Part shown: piece after piece, positions 1-6,663 of the stretch
Numbering within the stretch: the first letter of the stretch is position 1
How the letters are laid out: the number at the start of each line of letters is the position of its first letter
Origin: UBA8914 sp034002905
GTDB taxonomy: Bacteria; Pseudomonadota; Alphaproteobacteria; UBA9219
Reading direction: 5' to 3'
DNA length: 9,471 bases
NCBI GenBank assembly: GCA_034002905.1
Contig: JAVEZQ010000022.1
Span: 1 to 9,471, forward strand
The notes under the pieces: model-generated
The model's input: only the letters and a program-made list of their open reading frames with translations
What the model was told of the DNA's origin: nothing
Database searches by the model: none
Program-made: the position numbers and the translations under genes

Positions 1-588
1 CGGAATGCCGATCCACACACGAAAGTACGCCGCAGCGCCTTTGACTGGCTGATAGATGCCGCCGTTGAGATTTCTACGCGTGCAGAAAATGCGCAACGTT
101 GTGCTGCTCTTGCACAAGTTTACATCGAAAAGGGAAAAGACCTGAAAAGGATCGAGAAAGAAACTTGTTACGGCACACCAAACCATGTTCATTATGATAT
201 GGTAGACAAAGAGCATACTAAACTATCGGCTCAAATAGAGTGTTTCATGTCTGCCTTAAGTGGCTGGTGCATCAACCCTGTCCTTGTGTATCCCGATCAA
301 CTTTTACCCAAACGGAAAGCGCACAATGCCTTTTGCAACGCTGCGTTTAACTATGTATTCCACCGTGAACAGGTTAAATGGTCGTTTGCCCATTTCAACA
401 AATTGATTGCCGAAGACAAGGCAGACTGCATCTTCTCTGATGAAAAGCTTGTTTTAAAACCCGATGGAGAGAATGTCCGCGAGGGCAATGGCGATATTTA
501 TTTCGAGAAAGAGCGATCACGTATCGCGATCGCCTTGATTTCCAAGGGGCAGTCTATTGTCAGAAAGAAATACCTGAAAGGACTCTGA
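1..588 (+). CDS. 3' end of an unrecognised protein (5' partial)
   Basis: The frame is open from the first base of the window to the TGA at 586-588, giving 195 residues, so the gene begins upstream of the window. An in-frame ATG at 199 has no Shine-Dalgarno sequence before it, and the 66 codons upstream read like ordinary protein. The ATG is therefore probably internal. I do not recognise the family. The visible part is soluble and mixed in charge, with no membrane segment or signal peptide. It carries scattered cysteines, an aromatic-rich stretch around residues 116-132 and a basic C-terminus. The 3' neighbour is a hairpin at 721-739 that could end this transcript. Another frame stays open past the stop and also reads protein-like, so a frameshift near 490-540 cannot be excluded. 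No function can be given from this fragment. Confidence 0.6.
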   Translation, partial: RNADPHTKVRRSAFDWLIDAAVEISTRAENAQRCAALAQVYIEKGKDLKRIEKETCYGTPNHVHYDMVDKEHTKLSAQIECFMSALSGWCINPVLVYPDQLLPKRKAHNAFCNAAFNYVFHREQVKWSFAHFNKLIAEDKADCIFSDEKLVLKPDGENVREGNGDIYFEKERSRIAIALISKGQSIVRKKYLKGL

Positions 589-711
589 GTTTGCTTGGCG
601 CACCGCGTGGAATGCAAATCGTAAGACGACCTATCGTAAAGAGCGAAGCAGAATGAGACGAAGGCTGATCCCGTTCTATAGCGCAGCAATCCCACTTTCT
701 ATTGAATAATC
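589..711. other. Short intergenic stretch with no identified gene
   Basis: Between the stop of the left-edge gene and the terminator hairpin I see no RNA gene and no start codon with a ribosome binding site. One plus-strand frame remains open across it to a TGA at 654-656. It has no start of its own and could only be translated through a frameshift in the preceding gene. The small minus-strand open frames here look like chance. Confidence 0.4.
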
Positions 712-713
712 GG

Positions 714-749
714 TCAAAAAAGGGGGCGTTAAGCCCCCTCTTCTTTTTT
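714..749. terminator. Bidirectional rho-independent terminator
   Basis: Bases 721-727 (AGGGGGC) pair perfectly with 733-739 (GCCCCCT), giving a 7-bp GC-rich stem with a 5-base loop. On the minus strand the stem is followed directly by a run of Ts (complement of 715-720), the classic layout for ending the glycyl-tRNA synthetase transcript, whose stop lies only 25 bp away. On the plus strand it is followed by CTTC and six Ts (744-749), so it can also end transcription of the left-edge gene. Confidence 0.85.
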
Positions 750-763
750 GATGCAATCAAAAA

Positions 764-2308
764 TCAATCTACCAACTTCGCAGCGACATACTCGCGGATC
801 TTGTCGATAGAAACACGTTCGGACTGCGCGGTGTCGCGGTTACGGATCGTGACACACTGATCGTTTAGGCTCTCGCCATCGACCGTGATACAGAACGGCG
901 TGCCAATCTCGTCCATACGAGCATAGCGCTTGCCGATTGACTGCTTGGCATCATATTGGCAAGTGAAGGAACGGCGCAGATCCATAAAGATCTTCTCCGC
1001 CACTTCTGGCATCCCATCCTTGTTAACCAGAGGAAAAATGCCCAGCTTGATAGGCGCAAGGCTTGGCTTGAGCTTGAGCCATTCCGGCGACGGGCGGCTT
1101 TCATCATATTGGTAAGCTTCTGATAGAAGCAGGAGCACCCCACGCGTAAGACCTGACGCCGGTTCAACGACATGCGGCGTATAACGGCGATTGTTCTCCT
1201 GATCGATGTAGTCGAGCTTTTGCTTGCTGAAGACGGAATGCTGCGTGAGGTCGTAATCCGTGCGGTAGGCAACGCCTTCCAGCTCGCCAAAGCCTGGGGC
1301 GGTAAAGGGCCAGCGATATTCGATATCAGACGTCCCCTTGGAATAATGCGCCAATTCGTTTTCAGGAATGATGTGGCGATAAAGGTTTTCTTTCGCGCAA
1401 CCGACGCTTTCCCACCAGCGCATACGCTCAGCGACCCAGAACTCGTACCACATCATGCCGTCTTCTGGTGGGCAGAAAAACTCCATCTCCATCTGCTCGA
1501 ACTCGCGCGAACGGAAGATAAAGTTACGCGGCGTGACTTCGTTGCGGAAGGACTTACCAACCTGCGCCACACCAAACGGGATTTTGACGCGCGAGGTATC
1601 AAGAATGTTCTTGTACTGCAGGAAGATGCCCTGCGCCGTTTCGGGCCGCAGATAAACCTTGGAATCCTCGTCCTGAAAGACGCCGACATAGGAATGGAAC
1701 ATCAGGTTAAAGGCACGTGGCTCGGTCAATGTGCCTGCCGTCTCGGCATCGGGGCCAATAACCAACGCATGTTGTTCAGCCGGAAGATTGGTCAGCGGGA
1801 TAGCCTTGCTCGAATCGATCGGCAAAAGCTCACCACCACCAGACTTCTGCACCATCTTTTTGGCTTTCTTGCTAATGGAAGCCTCAAACTCGTCACCTTC
1901 AAGCGCGCTCAAAAGACCGAGAGATTTAGTCACGCCGCCCTTCTCATAGCTCACCTCCAGAACCAGCACATGATCGGCGCGGTAACGCAACTTCGTCTCG
2001 CGGCAATCGACCATAAAGTCAGCAAAGCCCCCAACATGACCTGAAGCATGCCATGTGCGCGGATGCTGAATAATTGTGCTATCAAGCCCGACAATCGTCA
2101 GCGGCTTGCCATCGGGACCCAATGGCGGGCATTCGACCATATCGTACCACCAGCGGTCACGCAGATTGTTCTTGAGCTGACTACCAAGAGGACCGAAATC
2201 CCAAAAACCGTTTAAACCACCATAGATCTCAGACGCGGGATAAATAAATCCACGGCGCTTGCACAGAGATACAAGGCGGCTCATAAGGCTGGTTTCTGGC
2301 TTCGACAT
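764..2308 (-). CDS. glyS: Glycyl-tRNA synthetase, single-chain alpha2 type
   Basis: This class II aminoacyl-tRNA synthetase (EC 6.1.1.14) attaches glycine to tRNA-Gly in the cytoplasm. The 514-residue product is the homodimeric type found in archaea, eukaryotes, Actinobacteria and some other bacteria. It is not the alpha2beta2 GlyQ/GlyS type. The N-terminal part (about 5-60) has the FIYPASEIYGG and FWDFGPLG block typical of this family. RPETAQGIF is at 221-229, class II motif 2 (FRNE) at 254-257, and motif 3 around 382-395 with Arg389. The C-terminal anticodon-binding domain covers about 418-514. Length is normal to slightly long. The ATG start is preceded by AGGAAAG about 5 bases upstream. 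The gene stands alone, with a terminator 25 bp after its stop. Alphaproteobacteria usually carry glyQ plus glyS, so this type is notable if the host is one. Only the lineage is uncertain. Confidence 0.96.
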   Translation of the reverse strand: MSKPETSLMSRLVSLCKRRGFIYPASEIYGGLNGFWDFGPLGSQLKNNLRDRWWYDMVECPPLGPDGKPLTIVGLDSTIIQHPRTWHASGHVGGFADFMVDCRETKLRYRADHVLVLEVSYEKGGVTKSLGLLSALEGDEFEASISKKAKKMVQKSGGGELLPIDSSKAIPLTNLPAEQHALVIGPDAETAGTLTEPRAFNLMFHSYVGVFQDEDSKVYLRPETAQGIFLQYKNILDTSRVKIPFGVAQVGKSFRNEVTPRNFIFRSREFEQMEMEFFCPPEDGMMWYEFWVAERMRWWESVGCAKENLYRHIIPENELAHYSKGTSDIEYRWPFTAPGFGELEGVAYRTDYDLTQHSVFSKQKLDYIDQENNRRYTPHVVEPASGLTRGVLLLLSEAYQYDESRPSPEWLKLKPSLAPIKLGIFPLVNKDGMPEVAEKIFMDLRRSFTCQYDAKQSIGKRYARMDEIGTPFCITVDGESLNDQCVTIRNRDTAQSERVSIDKIREYVAAKLVD

Positions 2309-2379
2309 AGTTCTTTCCTATGGTTAATGGTTATCACAACATGACCTGCCCTTTTGATCAGGCAATAGCAGCGCTTCTT

Positions 2380-2408
2380 GCTATACCATGGGTACAGCCA
2401 ATCGTAAA
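2380..2408 (-). promoter_or_regulatory. Candidate promoter for glyS
   Basis: Read on the minus strand, TTTACG (2408-2403) and TATAGC (2385-2380) are separated by 17 bases. The -10 is preceded by TGG, an extended -10 feature. Each hexamer matches the sigma70 consensus at four of six positions. Transcription would begin near 2373 and leave a leader of about 65 bases. The assignment rests on consensus matching only. Confidence 0.3.
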
Positions 2409-2478
2409 TAAGCTGAAACAAAGAAAAACAGACCTTCCCTATGCCGCGTCAGCGAAAATCAAGGAGTTTACCTCTTAA

Positions 2479-3939
2479 TTAACGCCTGTACTTCTCAAGG
2501 GAAGCTGCTCGTGGGTTACGTCTGGGACGAATTGCTGCATTTTTATGCCCAGTCTTACCCAAAATGACCGGCTGACCATTCTTTCTGATGACGGCAAGGC
2601 AATTCCGCCCGCCTTTATGTTTGGCAATATACATTGCCTCGTCACCCTTTTTGAGAATATCTTTCAGATTATTCTGCTTAAGGTCTTCGAGCGTAAAAAT
2701 CTCGGCACCGACACTCATCGTCATATGAATTGATTTGTCACCGATCTTAAGCGGTGTCTGCTCCAGCGTGCGGCCAAGTCGTCGCCCGACAGACAAGACC
2801 TGTCTCATTGATTCTGCACGCAGGAGGACACAAAACTCCTCGCCACCATAGCGCATAACAATATCGCCCGAACGCGTAAACTCTTTAAGAATCTTGGCCA
2901 CATGCTTTAGTCCCTCATCACCGGTGCTGTGGCCATGAATATCATTGATTTTTTTGAAATGATCGATATCGAGAAAGAGCAAGCCAACCGCGCTTTTCTT
3001 GTCATGGCGGCTCATGTTGGCGGTCATTTTATGATACGCGGTTTCGCCACCACGACGGTTCAAGAGGCCCGTCATCCCATCTGTATGGGCTTTTGCCTCA
3101 GCCTGTGCATGCAACGTCTGAAGACGGACGATTTCCTTTTCACAAGCCTTGATCTGGTCAAAGACCGATCCTTGCTCCAGATGTTCAGGCAAATCACACA
3201 TCTTCTTGGTTTCACAATCAGATAATGTTGTAAGTGTTGGTTGTGTTTGTTCGTCATTGAAAGCAGGTCCGTTTTGCTTGCGATCGGGAAAAACAAACGG
3301 CTCTTGCTTTTCTCCGTCAGGCTTAACGACGATGCAATCGCGGCCACGATTCTTGGCCTCGTACAAAAGAGGATCAGCCAAAGTCAGGACATCATCCAAC
3401 GTTGAACATTCCTGAGGCGACAACGCAACACCCGCAAAACTGCTTGTCACACGTATACTCTGATCCGAACTGGTATAAGGATGCGCGTTCACGACGTTAC
3501 GGATACGTTTACCGGCCTCTAAAACCTCTTGTGCGCTCTTTGCCTCAAAAAGAATGGCGATTTCCTCGCCTTTACCACAGCGAAAGACAACGTCGCCTTC
3601 ACGCGTTACCTTAAGCAAGGTTTGTCCGAGATGTCTAATAACCTCATCACCTTTATCGTGCCCATAGGTGTCGTTGACCTTTTTAAAATGATCGATATCC
3701 AGATAAAGCAACCCGATTTTCGAATCGGGGCGTAGACGACATAACGTATTTTGAAGGGCGTCATATTGCTCGCGGGCATAATCGCGATTGTAAAGTCCGG
3801 TGAGATGATCCCGATTCCCAAGGTCATTATTCTGGTCTATCTGTTTCATAAGTTGCAGAATTTGGCGGTGATAGCCATAAAGCCTCATCAGGAGTTCTGC
3901 CTGCGTTTGCGGCGTAATTTGCTGTAGGGTGTTCTGCAT
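2479..3939 (-). CDS. Tandem GGDEF protein, second domain a likely active diguanylate cyclase
   Basis: The 486-residue protein has two GGDEF domains and no obvious membrane or sensor domain. The first (about 44-205) has DIDHFKK at 81-87 and an inhibitory-site motif RxxD at 113-116. Its signature reads GKGEEI at 122-127: compared with GGEEF, a lysine is inserted between the glycines and the last Phe is Ile, so this domain is probably catalytically dead. The second (about 286-450) has DIDHFKK at 324-330, RSGD at 356-359 and an intact GGEEF at 365-369, which predicts c-di-GMP synthesis from two GTP with product inhibition. A helical, partly coiled linker (about 255-285) joins the domains, and a basic tail (452-486) follows the second. 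An SD-like GAGAGGGA precedes the ATG. The pathway it controls is not visible. No partner gene, PilZ domain or EAL domain is in the window. Confidence 0.92.
   Translation of the reverse strand: MQNTLQQITPQTQAELLMRLYGYHRQILQLMKQIDQNNDLGNRDHLTGLYNRDYAREQYDALQNTLCRLRPDSKIGLLYLDIDHFKKVNDTYGHDKGDEVIRHLGQTLLKVTREGDVVFRCGKGEEIAILFEAKSAQEVLEAGKRIRNVVNAHPYTSSDQSIRVTSSFAGVALSPQECSTLDDVLTLADPLLYEAKNRGRDCIVVKPDGEKQEPFVFPDRKQNGPAFNDEQTQPTLTTLSDCETKKMCDLPEHLEQGSVFDQIKACEKEIVRLQTLHAQAEAKAHTDGMTGLLNRRGGETAYHKMTANMSRHDKKSAVGLLFLDIDHFKKINDIHGHSTGDEGLKHVAKILKEFTRSGDIVMRYGGEEFCVLLRAESMRQVLSVGRRLGRTLEQTPLKIGDKSIHMTMSVGAEIFTLEDLKQNNLKDILKKGDEAMYIAKHKGGRNCLAVIRKNGQPVILGKTGHKNAAIRPRRNPRAASLEKYRR
2957..2970. repeat. 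Intragenic direct repeat, copy in second GGDEF domain
   Basis: The 14 bases here are identical to those at 3686-3699. They encode the DIDHFK region in each GGDEF domain. The copies lie 729 bp apart, a multiple of three, and their flanks are also similar. The repeat is most simply the trace of domain duplication plus codon conservation. Confidence 0.7.
3686..3699. repeat. Intragenic direct repeat, copy in first GGDEF domain
   Basis: This is the partner of the identical 14-base stretch at 2957-2970, in the same reading frame of the same gene. A crossover between them would leave one hybrid GGDEF domain without a frameshift. Confidence 0.7.
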
Positions 3940-4171
3940 ATACGGCTATCCCTCTCAGTTCTTCTTCTTTTGTTTTAGGCTGTCATCAACAGGACGCAAA
4001 AATCGCATAATAAAAATCTATAATTATCCCCTCCTCTTATACCACAAGACTGCTAATTTTTGGTTTGAATTGAACGGAAAAATACTTTCGCAGCCTTTAA
4101 AAGTAAAAAAAGAGTGCAAATAGTAAATAATAAGTAATAATTGTTTCCGCCAAGCCCCTTGCCTCAACTAA

Positions 4172-4216
4172 TGTTGCGCTGCAACAAGGCGTCTTTACTG
4201 CATTGCAATATATAAT
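4172..4216 (+). promoter_or_regulatory. Candidate pflB promoter with upstream palindrome
   Basis: TATAAT at 4211-4216 is a perfect -10 consensus, but the bases 17 upstream do not form a -35 box, as is common at activator-dependent promoters. Transcription would start near 4223. A perfect inverted repeat TGTTGC-GCT-GCAACA (4172-4186) is centred about 44 bases before that start, where a class II activator would sit. A second palindrome, ATTGCAAT, lies at 4202-4209. Oxygen or redox control is expected for pflB, but this palindrome is not a textbook FNR or ArcA site, so the regulator is unknown. Confidence 0.3.
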
Positions 4217-4298
4217 TTTTTATGAAAGTGACGATTTTAATTGTATATTGCTGAGAGGCGGACTATGAGATCGACAGATTTTGGTTAACGCTTCTTAC

Positions 4299-4306
4299 GA
4301 AGGGGG
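4299..4306 (+). promoter_or_regulatory. Strong ribosome binding site of pflB
   Basis: GAAGGGGG ends 5 bases before the ATG at 4312 and fixes this start. It favours the start over the in-frame ATG at codon 19, which has no comparable sequence. A strong site fits the high enzyme levels usual for pyruvate formate-lyase. Confidence 0.7.
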
Positions 4307-4311
4307 AAACA

Positions 4312-6588
4312 ATGCAATCGAATGCCGCTTTAAAACAATCCACGGCAAGCAAACAGACGGGCACTATGGCATATGCAGGCTTTCATAAGTCAAAATGGCT
4401 AAATCAGATCAACCTTCGCGATTTTATCCAGACCAATTACACCCCATATGAAGGCGACGACAGCTTCCTCGCGCCTGTGACAGACCGCACCAAAGCGCTC
4501 TGGAGCAAGGTTCTTGAGTTAGTGCAGGCTGAAACCAAAAAGGGCGGCACGCTCGATATGGATACGTCCATCATCTCGACCATCACATCACATCAACCGG
4601 GTTATATTGACCAATCCCTAGAGCAAATCGTCGGCCTACAAACCGATAAACCGCTCAAGCGCGCCCTGATGCCCTTTGGCGGTTTGCGCGTCGCCGAGGA
4701 CTCTCTCACCGCTTATGGCTACGAGATTGATCCCGAAGTCCACAAAATCTTTAAGAACTATCGCAAGACGCATAATGATGGCGTCTTTGATGCCTATACC
4801 CCCACAATCAAAAAGGCCCGCAATGCAGGTATCGTCACAGGTCTTCCCGACGGTTATGGCCGTGGACGCATTATTGGTGACTATCGCCGCATCGCCCTTT
4901 ATGGCACGCAACATCTAATCGAGGATCGCAAACATCAGATAAGCTTGCTTGATAACAAGATCACGGAAGAAACCATCCGTTTGCGCGAAGAACTGGCCGA
5001 GCAGGTCAAGGCGCTCAAAGAACTTGAAGCGATGGCAAAAAGTTATGGCTTTGATGTTAGCCAACCGGCCCAGAATGCCAAGGAAGCCGTGCAATGGCTT
5101 TATTTAGCCTACCTCGCCGCTGTGAAAGAGCAAAACGGCGCAGCCATGTCGTTAGGCCGTATTTCGACTTTCCTCGACATCTATTTTGAACGCGACCTCA
5201 AAGCAGGCGTGATCACGGAAACACAAGCACAGGAAATCATAGACCATTTCGTGATGAAGCTGCGCATGGTTCGCTTTGCGCGCACGCCCGAATATAACTC
5301 CCTCTTTTCCGGCGATCCGACATGGGTAACGGAATGCATTGGCGGCATCGGTGAAGATGGGCGTCCGCTAGTGACCAAGACGTCCTTCCGTATCATGCAC
5401 ACACTGACAACGCTTGGTCCTGCACCAGAGCCCAATCTGACGGTTCTCTGGTCCGAACGTCTGCCGAAGCCCTTTAAAGATTTCTGCGCGAAGGTCTCGA
5501 TTGCCACAAGCTCGATCCAGTACGAAAATGACGACGTCATGCGTCCCTACTGGGGAGATGATTACGGCATCGCCTGCTGCGTATCGGCCATGCGCATCGG
5601 CAAGCAAATGCAATTCTTTGGCGCACGCGCCAATCTTGCCAAAGCCTTGCTCTATGCCATCAATGGCGGCAAGGACGAGATCACAGGCGACCAGATTGCC
5701 CCGACCTTCGCACCGATCACGGGCGACACGCTTTCTTATGACGAAGTCATGAGCAAATTCGACATGATGATGGAGTGGCTGGCTGGCGTCTATATGGATG
5801 CGCTGAACATCATCCACTTTATGCACGACAAATATTGCTATGAGCGGATCGAAATGGCGCTGCATGATCGCGATATTCTCCGTACCATGGCGTGCGGCAT
5901 CGCGGGCTTGTCCGTTGTGGCCGACTCCTTGTCGGCAATCAAATACGCCAAAGTATCCATCATCCGTGATAAACGCGGCCTCGCCACCGATTTCAAGATC
6001 GAAGGCGACTATCCACAATATGGCAACAATGATGAGCGCGTGGACAGCATTGCTACAAGCTTGGTCGAGACGTTTATGAACAAGCTTCGCACCAAGGAAA
6101 CCTATCGCAATGCGATGCCGACGCTTTCGGTTCTGACCATCACATCGAACGTTGTGTACGGCAAAAAGACGGGTAACACGCCCGATGGCCGTAAGGCAGG
6201 CGAACCGTTCGCGCCGGGGGCAAACCCGATGCATGGCCGCGATAAAAAGGGCGCGCTGGCATCCCTGATCTCGGTGGCCAAACTGCCCTATGAGCACGCG
6301 CAGGATGGTATTTCCAACACCTTCTCCATCGTCCCCGATGCTTTGGGCAAGACAGATGCCGACCGTGTCAACAATCTGACGGGCTTGCTTGATGGTTATT
6401 TCGGACGTAACGCGCACCACATGAATGTCAACGTCTTCAACCGTGCGACATTGATTGATGCAATGGAGCACCCCGAACTTTATCCACAGCTCACGATCCG
6501 CGTTTCCGGTTATGCCGTGAATTTTATCAAGCTCACACGTGAACAACAGATGGACGTCATCAACCGCACGTTCCATCAAGCGATGTAA
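4312..6588 (+). CDS. pflB: Pyruvate formate-lyase (formate C-acetyltransferase)
   Basis: This glycyl-radical enzyme (EC 2.3.1.54) converts pyruvate and CoA to acetyl-CoA and formate in the cytoplasm under anoxic conditions. The 758-residue product is almost the same length as the E. coli enzyme. The PFL domain fills most of the chain. The adjacent catalytic cysteines are Cys422 and Cys423, in the GIACCVSAM context. The C-terminal glycyl-radical domain carries RVSGYAVNF, with Gly733 as the radical site. The protein ends in TFHQAM, as true PFLs do. These features, together with pflA downstream, separate it from glycerol or choline glycyl-radical lyases. The ketobutyrate-active paralogue TdcE is very similar and is not excluded by sequence alone. 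No focA formate channel adjoins it. A strong hairpin follows the stop and may set the pflB to pflA ratio. pflB is uncommon in Alphaproteobacteria and points to a fermentative lifestyle. Confidence 0.98.
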   Translation: MQSNAALKQSTASKQTGTMAYAGFHKSKWLNQINLRDFIQTNYTPYEGDDSFLAPVTDRTKALWSKVLELVQAETKKGGTLDMDTSIISTITSHQPGYIDQSLEQIVGLQTDKPLKRALMPFGGLRVAEDSLTAYGYEIDPEVHKIFKNYRKTHNDGVFDAYTPTIKKARNAGIVTGLPDGYGRGRIIGDYRRIALYGTQHLIEDRKHQISLLDNKITEETIRLREELAEQVKALKELEAMAKSYGFDVSQPAQNAKEAVQWLYLAYLAAVKEQNGAAMSLGRISTFLDIYFERDLKAGVITETQAQEIIDHFVMKLRMVRFARTPEYNSLFSGDPTWVTECIGGIGEDGRPLVTKTSFRIMHTLTTLGPAPEPNLTVLWSERLPKPFKDFCAKVSIATSSIQYENDDVMRPYWGDDYGIACCVSAMRIGKQMQFFGARANLAKALLYAINGGKDEITGDQIAPTFAPITGDTLSYDEVMSKFDMMMEWLAGVYMDALNIIHFMHDKYCYERIEMALHDRDILRTMACGIAGLSVVADSLSAIKYAKVSIIRDKRGLATDFKIEGDYPQYGNNDERVDSIATSLVETFMNKLRTKETYRNAMPTLSVLTITSNVVYGKKTGNTPDGRKAGEPFAPGANPMHGRDKKGALASLISVAKLPYEHAQDGISNTFSIVPDALGKTDADRVNNLTGLLDGYFGRNAHHMNVNVFNRATLIDAMEHPELYPQLTIRVSGYAVNFIKLTREQQMDVINRTFHQAM

Positions 6589-6604
6589 CGCAAGAAAACT
6601 GAAA

Positions 6605-6650
6605 GACCTGCGCTTAGGATAAAACTCCTTTGCGCAGGTTCTTCTCTTGA
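6605..6650 (+). terminator. Intercistronic hairpin between pflB and pflA, possible partial terminator
   Basis: Bases 6606-6613 (ACCTGCGC) pair perfectly with 6632-6639 (GCGCAGGT). Inside, after two mismatched T-T pairs, AGGA (6616-6619) pairs with TCCT (6626-6629). A pyrimidine-rich tract, TTCTTCTCTT, follows. The tail is not a pure T run, so it may be a leaky terminator or a 3' stabiliser of the pflB message. Either would keep pflA expression below pflB, which suits an activase needed only in small amounts. Confidence 0.55.
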
Positions 6651-6663
6651 TATCAAAAAAAGT

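Larger units (their letters stand above)
3940..4311. other. AT-rich intergenic region between the divergent GGDEF gene and pflB
   Basis: These 372 bp separate two divergent genes and must hold both promoters. AT content is high, especially 4060-4145 and 4202-4250. I see no RNA gene, no canonical FNR box (TTGAT-N4-ATCAA) and no sigma54 promoter. The recognisable items are a palindrome at 4172-4186, a TATAAT at 4211-4216, an 8-codon open frame at 4265-4288 and the pflB ribosome binding site at 4299-4306. No convincing promoter for the minus-strand GGDEF gene was found. Confidence 0.6.

Noticed and set aside
498..760. Two minus-strand frames of about 65 codons near the terminator
   Set aside because: They overlap the left-edge gene and read through the terminator hairpin, without a start signal or recognisable protein features.
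1172..2044. 290-codon open frame on the plus strand, antisense to glyS
   Set aside because: The glyS frame carries all class II synthetase motifs. The antisense product shows no family features.
3929..4123. 64-codon plus-strand frame in the GGDEF/pflB intergenic region
   Set aside because: It starts inside the GGDEF gene's 5' end, has no ribosome binding site, and its composition simply reflects AT-rich DNA.
4141..4154. TTGTTTCCGCCAAG as a possible FNR box upstream of pflB
   Set aside because: The right half does not match ATCAA, so it fails as a TTGAT-N4-ATCAA site.
5368..6579. 403-codon open frame on the minus strand, antisense to pflB
   Set aside because: It lies wholly inside pflB, whose frame has unmistakable catalytic motifs. 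The antisense product has no recognisable domain, and long antisense frames are common opposite genes with biased codon use.
6589..6663. Read-through fusion of pflB into pflA, which share a frame with no stop between the pflB TAA and the pflA ATG
   Set aside because: Both proteins are complete at family length and there is no stop-codon recoding signal. The open 25 codons are compatible with chance.
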